Notes: generated from the sequence alone by a model not told the origin. A stretch of 64,000 nt of DNA from Vibrio breoganii (GCF_001677275.1 NZ_CP016177.1:1488001-1552000); one strand, 5' to 3'. Shown: positions 37,501-46,245, numbered from the stretch's first letter. A program made the numbers and translations.

Positions 37501-38139
37501 TTAATCTGCACACATACCCGAGGCTAAAAACGGAACGATTTGATCGAACATAGCTTCAACATCGGTATTTACTTCAAACTCACTGTTGGCGATCTCTAAT
37601 AGCGCTTCGCTTGAGGCCATAGTGAAAACACAGGTCCCCAAGGTAAAATGCAATCGCCAAAATAATGTTTCTTTGTCTAGATTTGGATTCGCTTGAATAA
37701 CAGCCTGAGTGAACCTATCGAGCACGTGTCCATAACGCGTTGTGATGAACCATCTAAGATGACCTTGCACATCGCTATAGCCTCTGCCTACAAGCAGTAA
37801 GAAGCGACTCGCTCCCCTATCAAATTCTTTATCTAGATTGGTTAATGGGGCCTTTAGTGCATAGAAAACGTCTGTCATTGAAACGTTCGTAGAAACATTC
37901 GTACGCAAGTCTATGGACTCAAGTTCACGTTCAAGCTGCGGCATAAACTCTTCTAAATATCGATCGAGTACCGCTCTGATCAGCGTTTTCTTATCCCCAA
38001 AGTGATAGTTCACCGAGGCAAGATTGACATTGGCTTGGCTGGTTATGGCGCGCAAAGACGTGTCTTTAAAGCCTTTCTCTGCAAACAAAGACTCGGCGAC
38101 CTCTATGATCTTTTGTTTTGTTCCCAATCTTGCGCCCAT
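37501..38139 (-). CDS. psrA: TetR-family fatty-acid regulator, PsrA-like
   Basis: DNA-binding repressor of 212 residues. The N-terminal TetR helix-turn-helix (AESLFAEKGFKDTSLRAITS, then NLASVNYHFGDKKTLIRAV) closely resembles Pseudomonas PsrA, which responds to long-chain fatty acids or acyl-CoA and represses fatty-acid degradation genes. The neighbouring fadE and the PsrA-type operator just upstream agree. I chose the ATG at 38139, with GGGTGA upstream; a TTG two codons earlier is possible. The C-terminal ligand domain (about 80-212) is not conserved enough to name a ligand. Confidence 0.85.
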   Translation of the reverse strand: MGARLGTKQKIIEVAESLFAEKGFKDTSLRAITSQANVNLASVNYHFGDKKTLIRAVLDRYLEEFMPQLERELESIDLRTNVSTNVSMTDVFYALKAPLTNLDKEFDRGASRFLLLVGRGYSDVQGHLRWFITTRYGHVLDRFTQAVIQANPNLDKETLFWRLHFTLGTCVFTMASSEALLEIANSEFEVNTDVEAMFDQIVPFLASGMCAD

Positions 38140-38155
38140 ATTCAATCACCCGTAT

Positions 38156-38169
38156 TAAACACTTGTTTG
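38156..38169. promoter_or_regulatory. PsrA-type operator in front of psrA
   Basis: TAAACACTTGTTTG contains AAAC-N4-GTTT, matching the published PsrA pattern (S-AAAC-N2-4-GTTT-S) except for the first base. It begins 17 bp before the chosen psrA start and would allow autoregulation and control of psrA-fadE together. Confidence 0.65.
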
Positions 38170-38461
38170 AATTTAACAAGAGCGCAACATGAAAGCAACA
38201 ACAAAAACAAAAGAGATCTGACCAGATCACATTTTAAGCAACCCGATAGGAATTTAGTTATTTAAAAACAGTGCGTTAAGAAATCTAGGCAAATAGTCAG
38301 GAAGGATCACAAGAAAAATAGAAATTTAATTGAACTCTTTCAGTGAGTCCCAGTCTTATATTATGTAAGCAACAGAGCAGTATGAATTAGCTTTGAATGA
38401 ATTCGATTTTTTACTGTTGATTACGACCACTGTTATTTCTTTTGACTCCTATGTTTTGTAT
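38170..38461 (+). other. long non-coding region, possible small RNA gene on + strand
   Basis: No gene of convincing length is present between psrA and nhaA. Both flanking genes are on the minus strand, yet a standard + strand terminator lies at 38462-38494 with no + strand gene upstream of it. An AT-rich stretch near 38356-38364 (TTATATTAT) could be a -10 region, but no well-spaced -35 is visible. A transcript from about 38370 to 38493 would be roughly 120 nt. Confidence 0.3.
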
Positions 38462-38494
38462 AAGCCCAGTCCGATTTGATTGGGCTTTTTTTTG
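38462..38494 (+). terminator. orphan rho-independent terminator (+ strand)
   Basis: AAGCCCA and TGGGCTT form the stem, followed by eight T residues. On the minus strand it lacks a T run, so it acts only in the + direction, where there is no gene for it to end. Confidence 0.85.
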
Positions 38495-38510
38495 TCCAAA
38501 TTTTACCCAT

Positions 38511-38543
38511 AAAAAAAGGGAGAGCTTTTCAGCTCTCCCTTTC
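38511..38543 (-). terminator. rho-independent terminator of nhaA
   Basis: AAAGGGAGAGCT and AGCTCTCCCTTT form a 12-bp stem; on the minus strand seven T residues follow. It lies 20 bp after the nhaA stop. Confidence 0.92.
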
Positions 38544-38562
38544 TAATCGTCAATTCTTACTA

Positions 38563-39747
38563 TTAAGACTGAGCTTCCACTGTTGAAGCTTCGTTCTCAG
38601 CCTCTGCCTTCTTTGGGAGCGATACGCTCAGCAAGAAGTAACCAATCACAGCCGCTAGAGTTGAGCCCATCAGGATGCCCAATCGTGCGTGTGTGTTGAA
38701 GTCAGCATTAGCACCAGTAAAGGCCAGTGATGCAATAAACATCGACATGGTAAAGCCGATACCACACAACACGGATACTGCGAAGATATGGCGGAAGTCG
38801 ATACCCGCTGGAAGCTTAGCAACGCCCGCTTTAACCGCTAACCAGCTGAAGCTGAAGATACCCAGTGGCTTACCAATAAGAAGGCCAAGTGCTATACCCA
38901 TAGGTAGAGCTGAGCCTAAGGTCGAGAACGAGATACCTTCTAGTGATACACCTGCATTTGCAAAAGCAAAGATAGGTAGAATCATGAACGAAGACCATGG
39001 GTGCAGTGCATGCTCCAAATGCTTCAGTGGAGAGTGCTCGCCCTTCTTACCTTTTAGAGGGATAGCAAAACCAATTACAACACCTGCTAGTGTAGCGTGT
39101 ACGCCAGACTTAAGCACCGCGAACCAAAGAATCGCGCCCACTAATAGATACCATTTCAATGGAGTCACTTTCTTGTGGTTCATGAAGAACAGCAAAGCTG
39201 TCATCGCAAAACCGACAGCCAAAGCTGATGTAGAAAGATCACTGCTGTAGAACAGAGCGATAATAACAACAACACCAAGGTCATCAATAATAGCCAGCGC
39301 TAGTAGGAAAACCTTTAGGCTTACTGGTACACGTTTACCAAGTAGTGCCATGATACCTAGAGCAAAGGCGATATCTGTAGCGGCTGGAATAGCCCAACCC
39401 GCGAGTGCATCAGCATTGCCCATGTTAAACAGTACGTATACTAAAGCAGGTGCAACCATACCACCTACCGCTGCAATAGCGGGGAAGATAGCTGTTTCAC
39501 GAGACTTTAGAGCTCCTTCTAGGAGTTCACGTTTTACTTCCAAACCAATGAGTAGGAAGAATAGCGCCATTAGACCGTCGTTTACCCAATGTTCAACAGA
39601 CATGCCTAACACGTAAGAATGAAGAGCGCCTTGATAAGCTTCGTTAAGAGGAGAGTTCGCCACAATCATCGCTAGCGCAGCTGCGATAACAAGGATGATG
39701 CCTCCGGCTGATTCCATCTTAAAAAAATCTTTTAGCATTTGACTCAT
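38563..39747 (-). CDS. nhaA: Na+/H+ antiporter NhaA
   Basis: Inner-membrane antiporter that expels sodium in exchange for protons, important in salty or alkaline habitats. It has 394 residues and about 12 membrane segments. The functional aspartates lie in [13 protein letters not shown] and [15 protein letters not shown], which match Asp133 and Asp163/Asp164 of E. coli NhaA. The start [16 protein letters not shown] aligns with other Vibrio NhaA proteins; the open frame extends 12 codons upstream without homology. No nhaR regulator gene is adjacent. Confidence 0.96.
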   Translation of the reverse strand: MSQMLKDFFKMESAGGIILVIAAALAMIVANSPLNEAYQGALHSYVLGMSVEHWVNDGLMALFFLLIGLEVKRELLEGALKSRETAIFPAIAAVGGMVAPALVYVLFNMGNADALAGWAIPAATDIAFALGIMALLGKRVPVSLKVFLLALAIIDDLGVVVIIALFYSSDLSTSALAVGFAMTALLFFMNHKKVTPLKWYLLVGAILWFAVLKSGVHATLAGVVIGFAIPLKGKKGEHSPLKHLEHALHPWSSFMILPIFAFANAGVSLEGISFSTLGSALPMGIALGLLIGKPLGIFSFSWLAVKAGVAKLPAGIDFRHIFAVSVLCGIGFTMSMFIASLAFTGANADFNTHARLGILMGSTLAAVIGYFLLSVSLPKKAEAENEASTVEAQS

Positions 39748-39892
39748 ATTTAAACCCATACATTTGTGATTGAAATCACACAACTAAGTGGCAGCTAGTC
39801 TACCTATTGTTACTCAAAACAAAATTCGATTGTTCAAACCAAACACTTCGGAATATACGAACTAATAAGTAGAATGCCTATAGTTGAACCAT

Positions 39893-39917
39893 AATAAAAG
39901 GCAAAAAAAAGCCTCTG
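39893..39917 (-). terminator. possible terminator of the att-type operon
   Basis: On the minus strand AGGC, eight T residues and GCCT are followed by TTTATT, about 85 bp after the AttH-like stop. The short stem makes it a weak candidate. Confidence 0.35.
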
Positions 39918-40000
39918 AGATACTAAAATAATACAAAATGAATTTAGTCTAACATCCCCCCGGGCAACACAGCCTAGCCTATATAGCGTAGACCAATAAG

Positions 40001-41116
40001 TCAGTAGCCGATCAGTTGTAGGTAACCTGAGGCATTGATACTGCCGGAGGCTTCAATTCGACCTGACCATGACGGTATAGAAAGATTTGCCCACTGCTCA
40101 AGACGCGACGTCTTAGCTGTCAGAAAAATATTATACTCAGGCACATTCACCACCCATTGCAAAGGCAGGGTCTTGCCGTTACTTAAGGTGCTAGAACCAA
40201 TAGCGTGGATCTCGATATCATCATGCTTAAGTGCCACGTGACCGCCATCGGGTGTGTAAATGTTGCCATAGTGATAGGCGTCTATATCTCCATGATGACG
40301 AGTTTTCGTCACAGACAGCACTCTTCCATCTTGGAGCCTAAACATAAACTGGTTATAGCCTTTTTGATCCTCACCAATGATGTCCGTTCCCCATACCTGG
40401 TTAAACACCGCCATACCGGACACCTCTATCGCTTGATTGCCTATAGTCAGTGTACCTGAGCTCTTAACGTAAGGCGCCGCGTAACCATAGAGTGCCCTCG
40501 ACATCAGCTCGTGTGTTACCTGATAGCCACTTTCTCCCAGCGGGATATAAGGCGTATCCAAGCTATTGGCTAGATTAATATCAAACTGATCTGATGAAAT
40601 GGACAGCCGACCCGGCATTGGAAAGCCGGAGAAAGAGCGCAGAGTCCAATTATCAATTGAAAGCTGGTATGGACGCTGGCGCATACCGACCAAGCCTATC
40701 CCACCTCTTGCAAATCGTTGGTCACGAAACACTTGATCTGGTGTGGTGACAATGGCTTGAGAGGTATAAATTTGTGGAGACTCCCAGCCTGTTCCCTCGT
40801 CTTCAGACATAGAGATTCGAAATAAAAACCACTGCACTAGGTATTCATTGCCTTGGTCGTCATTAAGCATGGCAATGTATCGCCACACTTCATGCTGAAA
40901 CTTAGGATGTATTCGAAAATCGTTGGGGAAATTAATTCTAGGACCAGGCAATACCGGCTCAAAGGTATCATCAACCTCACTCTCAAGATCTTCTATGGTC
41001 AGCAGAGGCTGCTGCTCAGCGCTCCAAAGTTTATAAATCACTATCCCCGCACCAATAGAAAGTGTCACAAGAATAGTGATTATCAACAATAGACGTTTAT
41101 TAAAGGTTATTTGCAT
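40001..41116 (-). CDS. AttH-like lipocalin/CrtC-fold protein
   Basis: A 371-residue protein with a single N-terminal membrane anchor or uncleaved signal (about 8-28). The rest is the double-lipocalin AttH/CrtC fold (hydroxyneurosporene synthase-like), with segments such as FRIHPKFQHEVWRYIAML and GMAVFNQVWGTDIIG. It follows the large permease by 9 bp and completes an AttEFGH-type system whose substrate is unknown. The fold suggests a hydrophobic ligand handed to or from the transporter in the periplasm. Carotenoid hydration is unlikely without carotenoid genes nearby. Confidence 0.8.
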   Translation of the reverse strand: MQITFNKRLLLIITILVTLSIGAGIVIYKLWSAEQQPLLTIEDLESEVDDTFEPVLPGPRINFPNDFRIHPKFQHEVWRYIAMLNDDQGNEYLVQWFLFRISMSEDEGTGWESPQIYTSQAIVTTPDQVFRDQRFARGGIGLVGMRQRPYQLSIDNWTLRSFSGFPMPGRLSISSDQFDINLANSLDTPYIPLGESGYQVTHELMSRALYGYAAPYVKSSGTLTIGNQAIEVSGMAVFNQVWGTDIIGEDQKGYNQFMFRLQDGRVLSVTKTRHHGDIDAYHYGNIYTPDGGHVALKHDDIEIHAIGSSTLSNGKTLPLQWVVNVPEYNIFLTAKTSRLEQWANLSIPSWSGRIEASGSINASGYLQLIGY

Positions 41117-41125
41117 TCTTTCGCT

Positions 41126-43579
41126 CTATAACGCATCACGCAGCGACTTCATCGGTGTACGACGAATCACTTGCAATACAGGTATGGCTCCCGCCAACAT
41201 TAAGGCTCCAACAGTGAGTGCCAATGTACCTAAATAATCCCACGGAACCACATGCAACTGCATACTCCAACCAAAGGTTTTCTTCAAAATAAGTTCAACA
41301 ACATTACTCGCGAGCGCCATGCCAAGGGGAATAGCCACACATGACGACACTAAGCCGAAGGCGAACAGTTGTGCCCCGCCAACAAACACCAGTTCTTTTC
41401 CTGAGACCCCAAGACAGCGAAGCAAGGCAACATTGCGCAATCTCGATGCCTCGCCGGCAAGAGTCGCGAAGAAGATACCAAAGACGGCGACAATCAAGGT
41501 TAGGTTGCCTAAGGTATCGGTAATGCCAAAGGTTCTGTCAAAGATCTTCAGCGCCTGCTCGTGAATGGTATTGTTATTGACCACCCGCTCTGCCGGCGTT
41601 CGATAGATAGAGATCAATTTCGAGGTCAGGCTATCGGCTTTGGACTTATCGTTGAGCACGACCCCAAGCCCAATGCTTCCTTGTCCTGGCAGTAACAAGC
41701 GCCAGCTGTTTTCCGACAACAAGACCTGATCATAGGGGTTTCCATAATCATAGTAGACCCCCACCACACGCCATTGCTGACCCACAGGGGCAGGCAGTGA
41801 AATGTAATCTCCGACTCTAATGTTTCGTTTCAGAGACATAGACTCACTGATCATCACGCTACGAGAATGATGTAAGTGATGCCAATAATCTGGAATGGTG
41901 ACCTTCTCAGAGAGCGAACTTTTCTCTCCAGCACTATTACCAGTACTGACAAGATTAATGTTGCTATCAAGGGTCACCAGTTCCGTTTCCCAGCGCTGCC
42001 AAACTTCTTTCACTTCTGGCTGTTTTTCAAGCCAAGCGGTCATTCTAGGGGCAGCATTGACCGTAGGATGAATATACACATCCGCCGCTAGGCGCTGAGA
42101 TAGCCACTTATCCGTGGTTTCTCTAAAGCTTCCCACCATGGTTTCAACGCCGACGTTCGCGGTTATCGCTAACATAAAGGCCATTAACGCCACACCACGG
42201 TAACTCATAGAGGCCGCAGCATCGGCAAAGAACCAACGTGCTCTCACCCAGCGTAATCGATAGGAAAGATAGGTGAATAGCTCAAAGATGACATACGGAA
42301 CCACTAAAGCAACGCCCACCAGCATAAAGGCAAGAATGCTAAACCCAGCATAAACCCCTTCACCAAACTGAAGAATAAATACGGCGGCAAAGAGACAAAC
42401 AGCAGACAGTACCGCTTGCCAGAAAAATTCTTTTCCCGCAAAACGAACCAAAGATAAACGAGCCGTCAGACGAATTGGCTGTGAGCGTATCAAACGGACT
42501 AAAGGCCAAGTACAAGAGAGTAATACCCCCAAGATCGCCATACCTAAACTCTTAAGGCTCCATGTCCAGCTCCAATTGATCACAAGATCGATGCTTGCGT
42601 TATAAATAGCGCCAATACTCATAGATACAGCAGGCAGTAATTGATTGGCGAGCACTAAGCCTAAGACATTACCCGAAAGCCAACTCACCACTACCAGAAT
42701 CACCAACTCTAAACACAAAGCGGCAACCAGCTGCCCGCCGGAAACGCCTATTTGGCGCAATACGCCAACAACGGTTTGTCTTTGAATGAACGACAGCGAC
42801 ATGGCTTGATAAAAGATAAACAAACCAATTAAGAATGACAGCATTCCCATTGCAGTGAGATTGAGGTGGAAGGCTTCAGTTAAGGAGACCAATTCAGCGC
42901 GAGTATTTTTACGCAAGCTCATACCCTCAGGGAGCATACCGCGAATCTTATCCAGCTTTTCTTGGCTCATATTTCCGCAGCCAATCAAGGAAAAGCCTGT
43001 GCCTCTTCTTAGATTACGAGTAACCGCCATATCAACGATAAGGTTAGAGCCCTTAACTAACTTTTGGTTATCCACCACAAGAGGGCCTAGCTCTTTACCA
43101 TCATGCAACTTAAGGCGTTGACCCTCTTCCCATCCCATGTACTTCATGTAGGTGTGATTCACCAACACAGGATAAGGGGGCTGCATCATTTTGAGTATTG
43201 GGTTTTCTAGAATATCCGAGCGGAAAAACACCTCAGCGGTTGCCAAAGCGTCGATGCCTAGTAATTGAACTTCGCTCCCCTCATCGGTTCGGGTGCGGTA
43301 AATATCAAACGGAATACATTGATTGAACCCTTCACGACGCATCTGGACATAGAAGCCCTGAGGGATGGTATTAGAATTACTCTTAGATTGAATACGGTAA
43401 GGCAAAGGGTTTGAGAAAAGGCGTTCACCGTGTGTATAGGAGAGCTTGGCATGTTGGTTAATGGCTAAAACACCCACCAATACCGATATACCAAGGGACA
43501 GCCCCAGCCAGACTAAGATCATCTGCAATGGGTGCCGCTTGTAATGACCGAGTAGCGCTTTAGCTATGGGCCATAACAT
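41126..43579 (-). CDS. FtsX-like ABC permease (AttF/AttG-like)
   Basis: An 817-residue inner-membrane permease with two FtsX/MacB-like halves. The first half has helices near 20-40, 255-285, 305-335 and 350-370; the second near 410-440, 465-490, 695-720, 745-770 and 785-805, with large periplasmic loops between. It resembles the transporters for lipoproteins or hydrophobic molecules rather than small-solute importers. The start at 43579 (MLWPIAKALLGHY) has a perfect AAGGAGG eight bases upstream and overlaps the ATPase gene by 20 bp. It works with the ATPase and the AttH-like protein. Confidence 0.87.
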   Translation of the reverse strand: MLWPIAKALLGHYKRHPLQMILVWLGLSLGISVLVGVLAINQHAKLSYTHGERLFSNPLPYRIQSKSNSNTIPQGFYVQMRREGFNQCIPFDIYRTRTDEGSEVQLLGIDALATAEVFFRSDILENPILKMMQPPYPVLVNHTYMKYMGWEEGQRLKLHDGKELGPLVVDNQKLVKGSNLIVDMAVTRNLRRGTGFSLIGCGNMSQEKLDKIRGMLPEGMSLRKNTRAELVSLTEAFHLNLTAMGMLSFLIGLFIFYQAMSLSFIQRQTVVGVLRQIGVSGGQLVAALCLELVILVVVSWLSGNVLGLVLANQLLPAVSMSIGAIYNASIDLVINWSWTWSLKSLGMAILGVLLSCTWPLVRLIRSQPIRLTARLSLVRFAGKEFFWQAVLSAVCLFAAVFILQFGEGVYAGFSILAFMLVGVALVVPYVIFELFTYLSYRLRWVRARWFFADAAASMSYRGVALMAFMLAITANVGVETMVGSFRETTDKWLSQRLAADVYIHPTVNAAPRMTAWLEKQPEVKEVWQRWETELVTLDSNINLVSTGNSAGEKSSLSEKVTIPDYWHHLHHSRSVMISESMSLKRNIRVGDYISLPAPVGQQWRVVGVYYDYGNPYDQVLLSENSWRLLLPGQGSIGLGVVLNDKSKADSLTSKLISIYRTPAERVVNNNTIHEQALKIFDRTFGITDTLGNLTLIVAVFGIFFATLAGEASRLRNVALLRCLGVSGKELVFVGGAQLFAFGLVSSCVAIPLGMALASNVVELILKKTFGWSMQLHVVPWDYLGTLALTVGALMLAGAIPVLQVIRRTPMKSLRDAL

Positions 43580-44231
43580 GCAGTTGCCCTCCTTGCAGAC
43601 GCGCGGTCTTTTCCATATAGGCTGCGACTTTCTCACTGTGTGTCACCAGCAGTAAGGTGCAGTTAAATTCTTTGGTCAATGAAGAGAACAAGCGCATCAC
43701 CGCTTCTGCATTCTTTTCATCTAGGCTACCCGTTGGCTCATCTGCCAAAAGAATCGACGGTTCCATATACAAGGCTCGAGCGATAGCGGCACGTTGTTGC
43801 TGTCCACCAGATAACTCTTCTGGATATCGGCCTAACAGAGGCATTAGGTCTAAGGTAGCTAGTATCTGACGCCACAATTGGCTGTTTTCAGGTAGGCCCT
43901 TCAACTGGCGACAAAAGCGAATATTGTCGGCAACGTTAAGTGTGGTTAAAAGGTTATATTGTTGAAAAACATGACCAATGTGATTGCGACGATAGCGAGT
44001 ACGATTATTCTCTTTGAAATTATGCATGTCGTAATCGTCAAACCAGATTTCGCCAGAATCGACTTTATCTAGGCCCGCGATCAGGTTCAGAAGTGTACTC
44101 TTACCTGCGCCAGATTCTCCCATAAGTGCTATTTGCTCACCTCTGCCAATCGTTAGATCAGCACCCTGTAATACCGGGTGAAATTCTCCACCGTCAACAA
44201 ATCCTTTGCTAACACTTACCAGTTTCAACAT
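43560..44231 (-). CDS. ABC transporter ATP-binding protein (AttE-like, LolD/MacB family)
   Basis: A 223-residue ATPase. Walker A is GESGAGKSTL (about 37-46), the Q-loop is VFQQYNLLTTLN, the ABC signature is LSGGQQQRAAIARAL and Walker B is SILLADEPTGSLD. The H-loop is VTHSEKVA. The pattern is that of the MacB/LolD subfamily, which pairs with FtsX-like permeases. It is the first gene of the three-gene unit and overlaps the permease gene by 20 bp. Confidence 0.92.
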   Translation of the reverse strand: MLKLVSVSKGFVDGGEFHPVLQGADLTIGRGEQIALMGESGAGKSTLLNLIAGLDKVDSGEIWFDDYDMHNFKENNRTRYRRNHIGHVFQQYNLLTTLNVADNIRFCRQLKGLPENSQLWRQILATLDLMPLLGRYPEELSGGQQQRAAIARALYMEPSILLADEPTGSLDEKNAEAVMRLFSSLTKEFNCTLLLVTHSEKVAAYMEKTARLQGGQLHVMAHS

Positions 44232-44398
44232 TAATGGTTACCTTTTACCCATCTTAAGCTCACCTAAATATTCAATCTCGATAATGAGAGGTGTCTTTTG
44301 AAAAATATGATGTATTTTTCAGCAAGATCATGAAAAAGTGAGGGTTTTCTGCAAATAGTATACTCTTATCTATAGGATAGAACCAAGCAGGAATCAGG

Positions 44399-45847
44399 AT
44401 GAACTCAAAAAAGGTATTGGTGGTTGGCGCGTCTGGCTATGTAGGCTCACAACTTGTACCACTGTTGCTGGAAAAGGGACACCAAGTTACTGCTAGTGCT
44501 CGAAACCCTACACTGTTGAAAAGTCGGATTGCCAGCCACCCTGATCTCACGTTTGAAGAGCTAGATTTAGCCAATAAACAGCAGACGTTGGATGTGGTTA
44601 ACGATTACGATTTAGTGTTCTTCTTAGTGCATGGCATGAACCATGGCCATGACTTTCTTGACTATGAGTTGTCACTGGCTCATCACTTTGCCGATGCACT
44701 CAACCAGAACCCTATTGGTCAGGTCATCTACCTAAGTTCTTTGCAGCCTCAAACGGGTGACTCTGAGCACCTTAAAGCGCGTCGAGAAACAGGCAACATT
44801 TTACGCCAAACCCAAGTGCCGATTATCGAGCTTCGCGCAGGGGTTATTATCGGGCCTGGTTCCGCCGCCTTCGAGATCATGCGCGATTTTGTCTACAACC
44901 TACCCGTGCTCATTACGCCAAAGTGGGTAGATTCGCGAGCCAACCCCATCGCACTGCAAAACCTTAACCATTATCTCCTGTCTTTGGTCAATGAAACCCC
45001 AACCAAGAGTGAGTTTTATGAGGTAGGTGGCCCAGACACCCTAAGCTATCGAGAGCAGTTTAAGCATTTATGTAAAGCCACCAACAATCGATACCGCCTA
45101 TTTGCCACTCCCCTACTAACTCCGGGTATGGCCTCAGTATGGCTAGGTTTGGTGACTTCTGTACCCAGCAACATTGGGCGCGCATTACTCTCGGGCCTAA
45201 GTCATGATTTCGTTGCAGACTCTCAAGCAATACGCACTCGCTTTCCTCAGACCCTTCTGTCGTACCAAGAGATGATCACCGATACACTCAGCCACGAAGA
45301 TGAGTTTGCTCGCGGTAAAGTATGGGGATTCGATCCTGCAGCTCTAAAACGATGGCAACCCGGCTATGGCTACTTCCCGAAGCAAGCAGGCGCTAGCATC
45401 ACCACTTTAGAGAGCTCTCAGGACCTATGGAACGTGGTGAAAAAATTAGGGAGCCCAGAGGAAGGTTACTTCTTTGCCAATATCTTGTGGCGCACTCGAG
45501 AATGGTTAGATCTGTTTGTCGGGGGCGGCCGTCCTAAACGGCGAGTGCCTGAAGGCCCAACCTTAAAGGTCGGTGACAAGATAGATTCTTGGAAGGTGAT
45601 TCGTATTGAAGAAAACCAGTTTCTTTCACTGCTGTTTGGCATGAAAGGTCCCGGACTCGGACGCTTGGAATGTACCATTGTTGACCATGGCGATCACAGA
45701 GAATTAGACGTTAGAGCCTGGTGGCACCCAAAAGGCTTTTTTGGACTGCTCTACTGGTATGCAATGTTTCCAGCGCATCTGTTTATTTTCAAGGGGATGG
45801 TGAAGGCGATTTGTCGTAAATCGCAGGCAATAGGTCCTAGGTCCTAA
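44399..45847 (+). CDS. SDR-like NAD(P)-binding protein with DUF2867 domain
   Basis: A 482-residue cytoplasmic protein. The N-terminal extended Rossmann domain (about 1-290) starts VLVVGASGYVGSQLVPLLL, with the GxxGxxG nucleotide loop, and retains REL-type NmrA-like features. The C-terminal DUF2867 domain (about 330-475) includes GPTLKVGDKIDSWKV and LDVRAWWHPKGFFGLLYWY. The substrate and pathway are unknown; in relatives such proteins often sit near photolyase genes, which are absent here. CAGG lies upstream of the ATG. The last four codons and stop (GPRS, TAA) lie in a heptamer repeat tract. Confidence 0.85.
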   Translation: MNSKKVLVVGASGYVGSQLVPLLLEKGHQVTASARNPTLLKSRIASHPDLTFEELDLANKQQTLDVVNDYDLVFFLVHGMNHGHDFLDYELSLAHHFADALNQNPIGQVIYLSSLQPQTGDSEHLKARRETGNILRQTQVPIIELRAGVIIGPGSAAFEIMRDFVYNLPVLITPKWVDSRANPIALQNLNHYLLSLVNETPTKSEFYEVGGPDTLSYREQFKHLCKATNNRYRLFATPLLTPGMASVWLGLVTSVPSNIGRALLSGLSHDFVADSQAIRTRFPQTLLSYQEMITDTLSHEDEFARGKVWGFDPAALKRWQPGYGYFPKQAGASITTLESSQDLWNVVKKLGSPEEGYFFANILWRTREWLDLFVGGGRPKRRVPEGPTLKVGDKIDSWKVIRIEENQFLSLLFGMKGPGLGRLECTIVDHGDHRELDVRAWWHPKGFFGLLYWYAMFPAHLFIFKGMVKAICRKSQAIGPRS

Positions 45848-45985
45848 GCTTAAAGCGGTCAGCTGTCAGCTACAAGCTGCAAGCTACAAGCTACAAGCTA
45901 CAAGCTACAAGCTCCAAGCTCCAAGCTCCAAGCTACAAGCTACAAGCTACAAGCTACAAGCTACAAGCTACAAGCTACAAGTCAG
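45832..45985. repeat. 22-copy heptamer tandem repeat
   Basis: The tract is exactly 154 bp, or 22 units of seven, with no break in register. Units run AGGTCCT (2), AAGCTTA, AAGCGGT, CAGCTGT, CAGCTAC, AAGCTGC, AAGCTAC (4), AAGCTCC (3), AAGCTAC (7) and a final AAGTCAG. The first units contain the end and stop of the SDR/DUF2867 gene. On the minus strand each AAGCTAC unit has a TAG, so all three frames close repeatedly for anything reading in from the DUF2913 side. Confidence 0.92.
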
Positions 45986-46203
45986 TCTGAGCTTCATGCA
46001 CAAATAAGGTTGGTACGGATACTGGATTGTGGGTTGGTATTAAAGAACAGTTGCAAAGAAACCATCGTCCCCAAGGGCCAAACAAACCGTCGGCCCCGAG
46101 GGCTTTTATCGGGGACCTTTTATAGAAACAGATGCCCGACCAGAGTGCTGGCCCAGAAAAGCACTCGGGCATGACTGAATACTCTAAAGTATGACTTGTT
46201 ATT
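45986..46203. other. non-coding spacer between two heptamer tracts, with two hairpins
   Basis: No supportable gene. It holds two strong inverted repeats: 46092-46117, with CCCCGA/TCGGGG arms followed by CTTTTA, which could act as a + strand terminator; and 46132-46172, with ATGCCC/GGGCAT outer arms and GAGTGCT/AGCACTC inner arms. Small open frames cross it but carry no convincing coding signal. Confidence 0.5.
46132..46172. repeat. two-stage inverted repeat
   Basis: The outer arms ATGCCC and GGGCAT and the inner arms GAGTGCT and AGCACTC enclose a 10-base loop, with a five-base bulge on the left side only. It lies between two heptamer tracts in a convergent intergenic region. The conserved look suggests a dispersed element, but no second copy is in the window. 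Confidence 0.6.
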
Positions 46204-46245
46204 AAGAGGTAAGCTATCAGCTATCAGCTATCAGCTATCAGCTTT
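46204..46245. repeat. six-unit heptamer tract at the DUF2913 stop
   Basis: Units read AAGAGGT, AAGCTAT, CAGCTAT (3), CAGCTTT. The DUF2913 stop (TGA, + strand 46231-46233) and its last three codons are made of this repeat. On the minus strand each unit holds TGA and TAG, so all three frames are stopped within 21 bp. Confidence 0.85.

Noticed and set aside
45832..45985. Possible CRISPR array
   Set aside because: The repeats are 7 bp and directly contiguous with no unique spacers, and there are no cas genes.
45975..46172. A 65-codon open frame on the minus strand between the heptamer tracts
   Set aside because: It begins in the hairpin, ends in the repeat tract, has no ribosome site and no recognisable domain. 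More likely a chance frame in a repetitive element.
46132..46172. Possible integron attC site
   Set aside because: The hairpin lacks the conserved attC core sites (GTTRRRY and RYYYAAC), and there is no integrase or gene-cassette array nearby.
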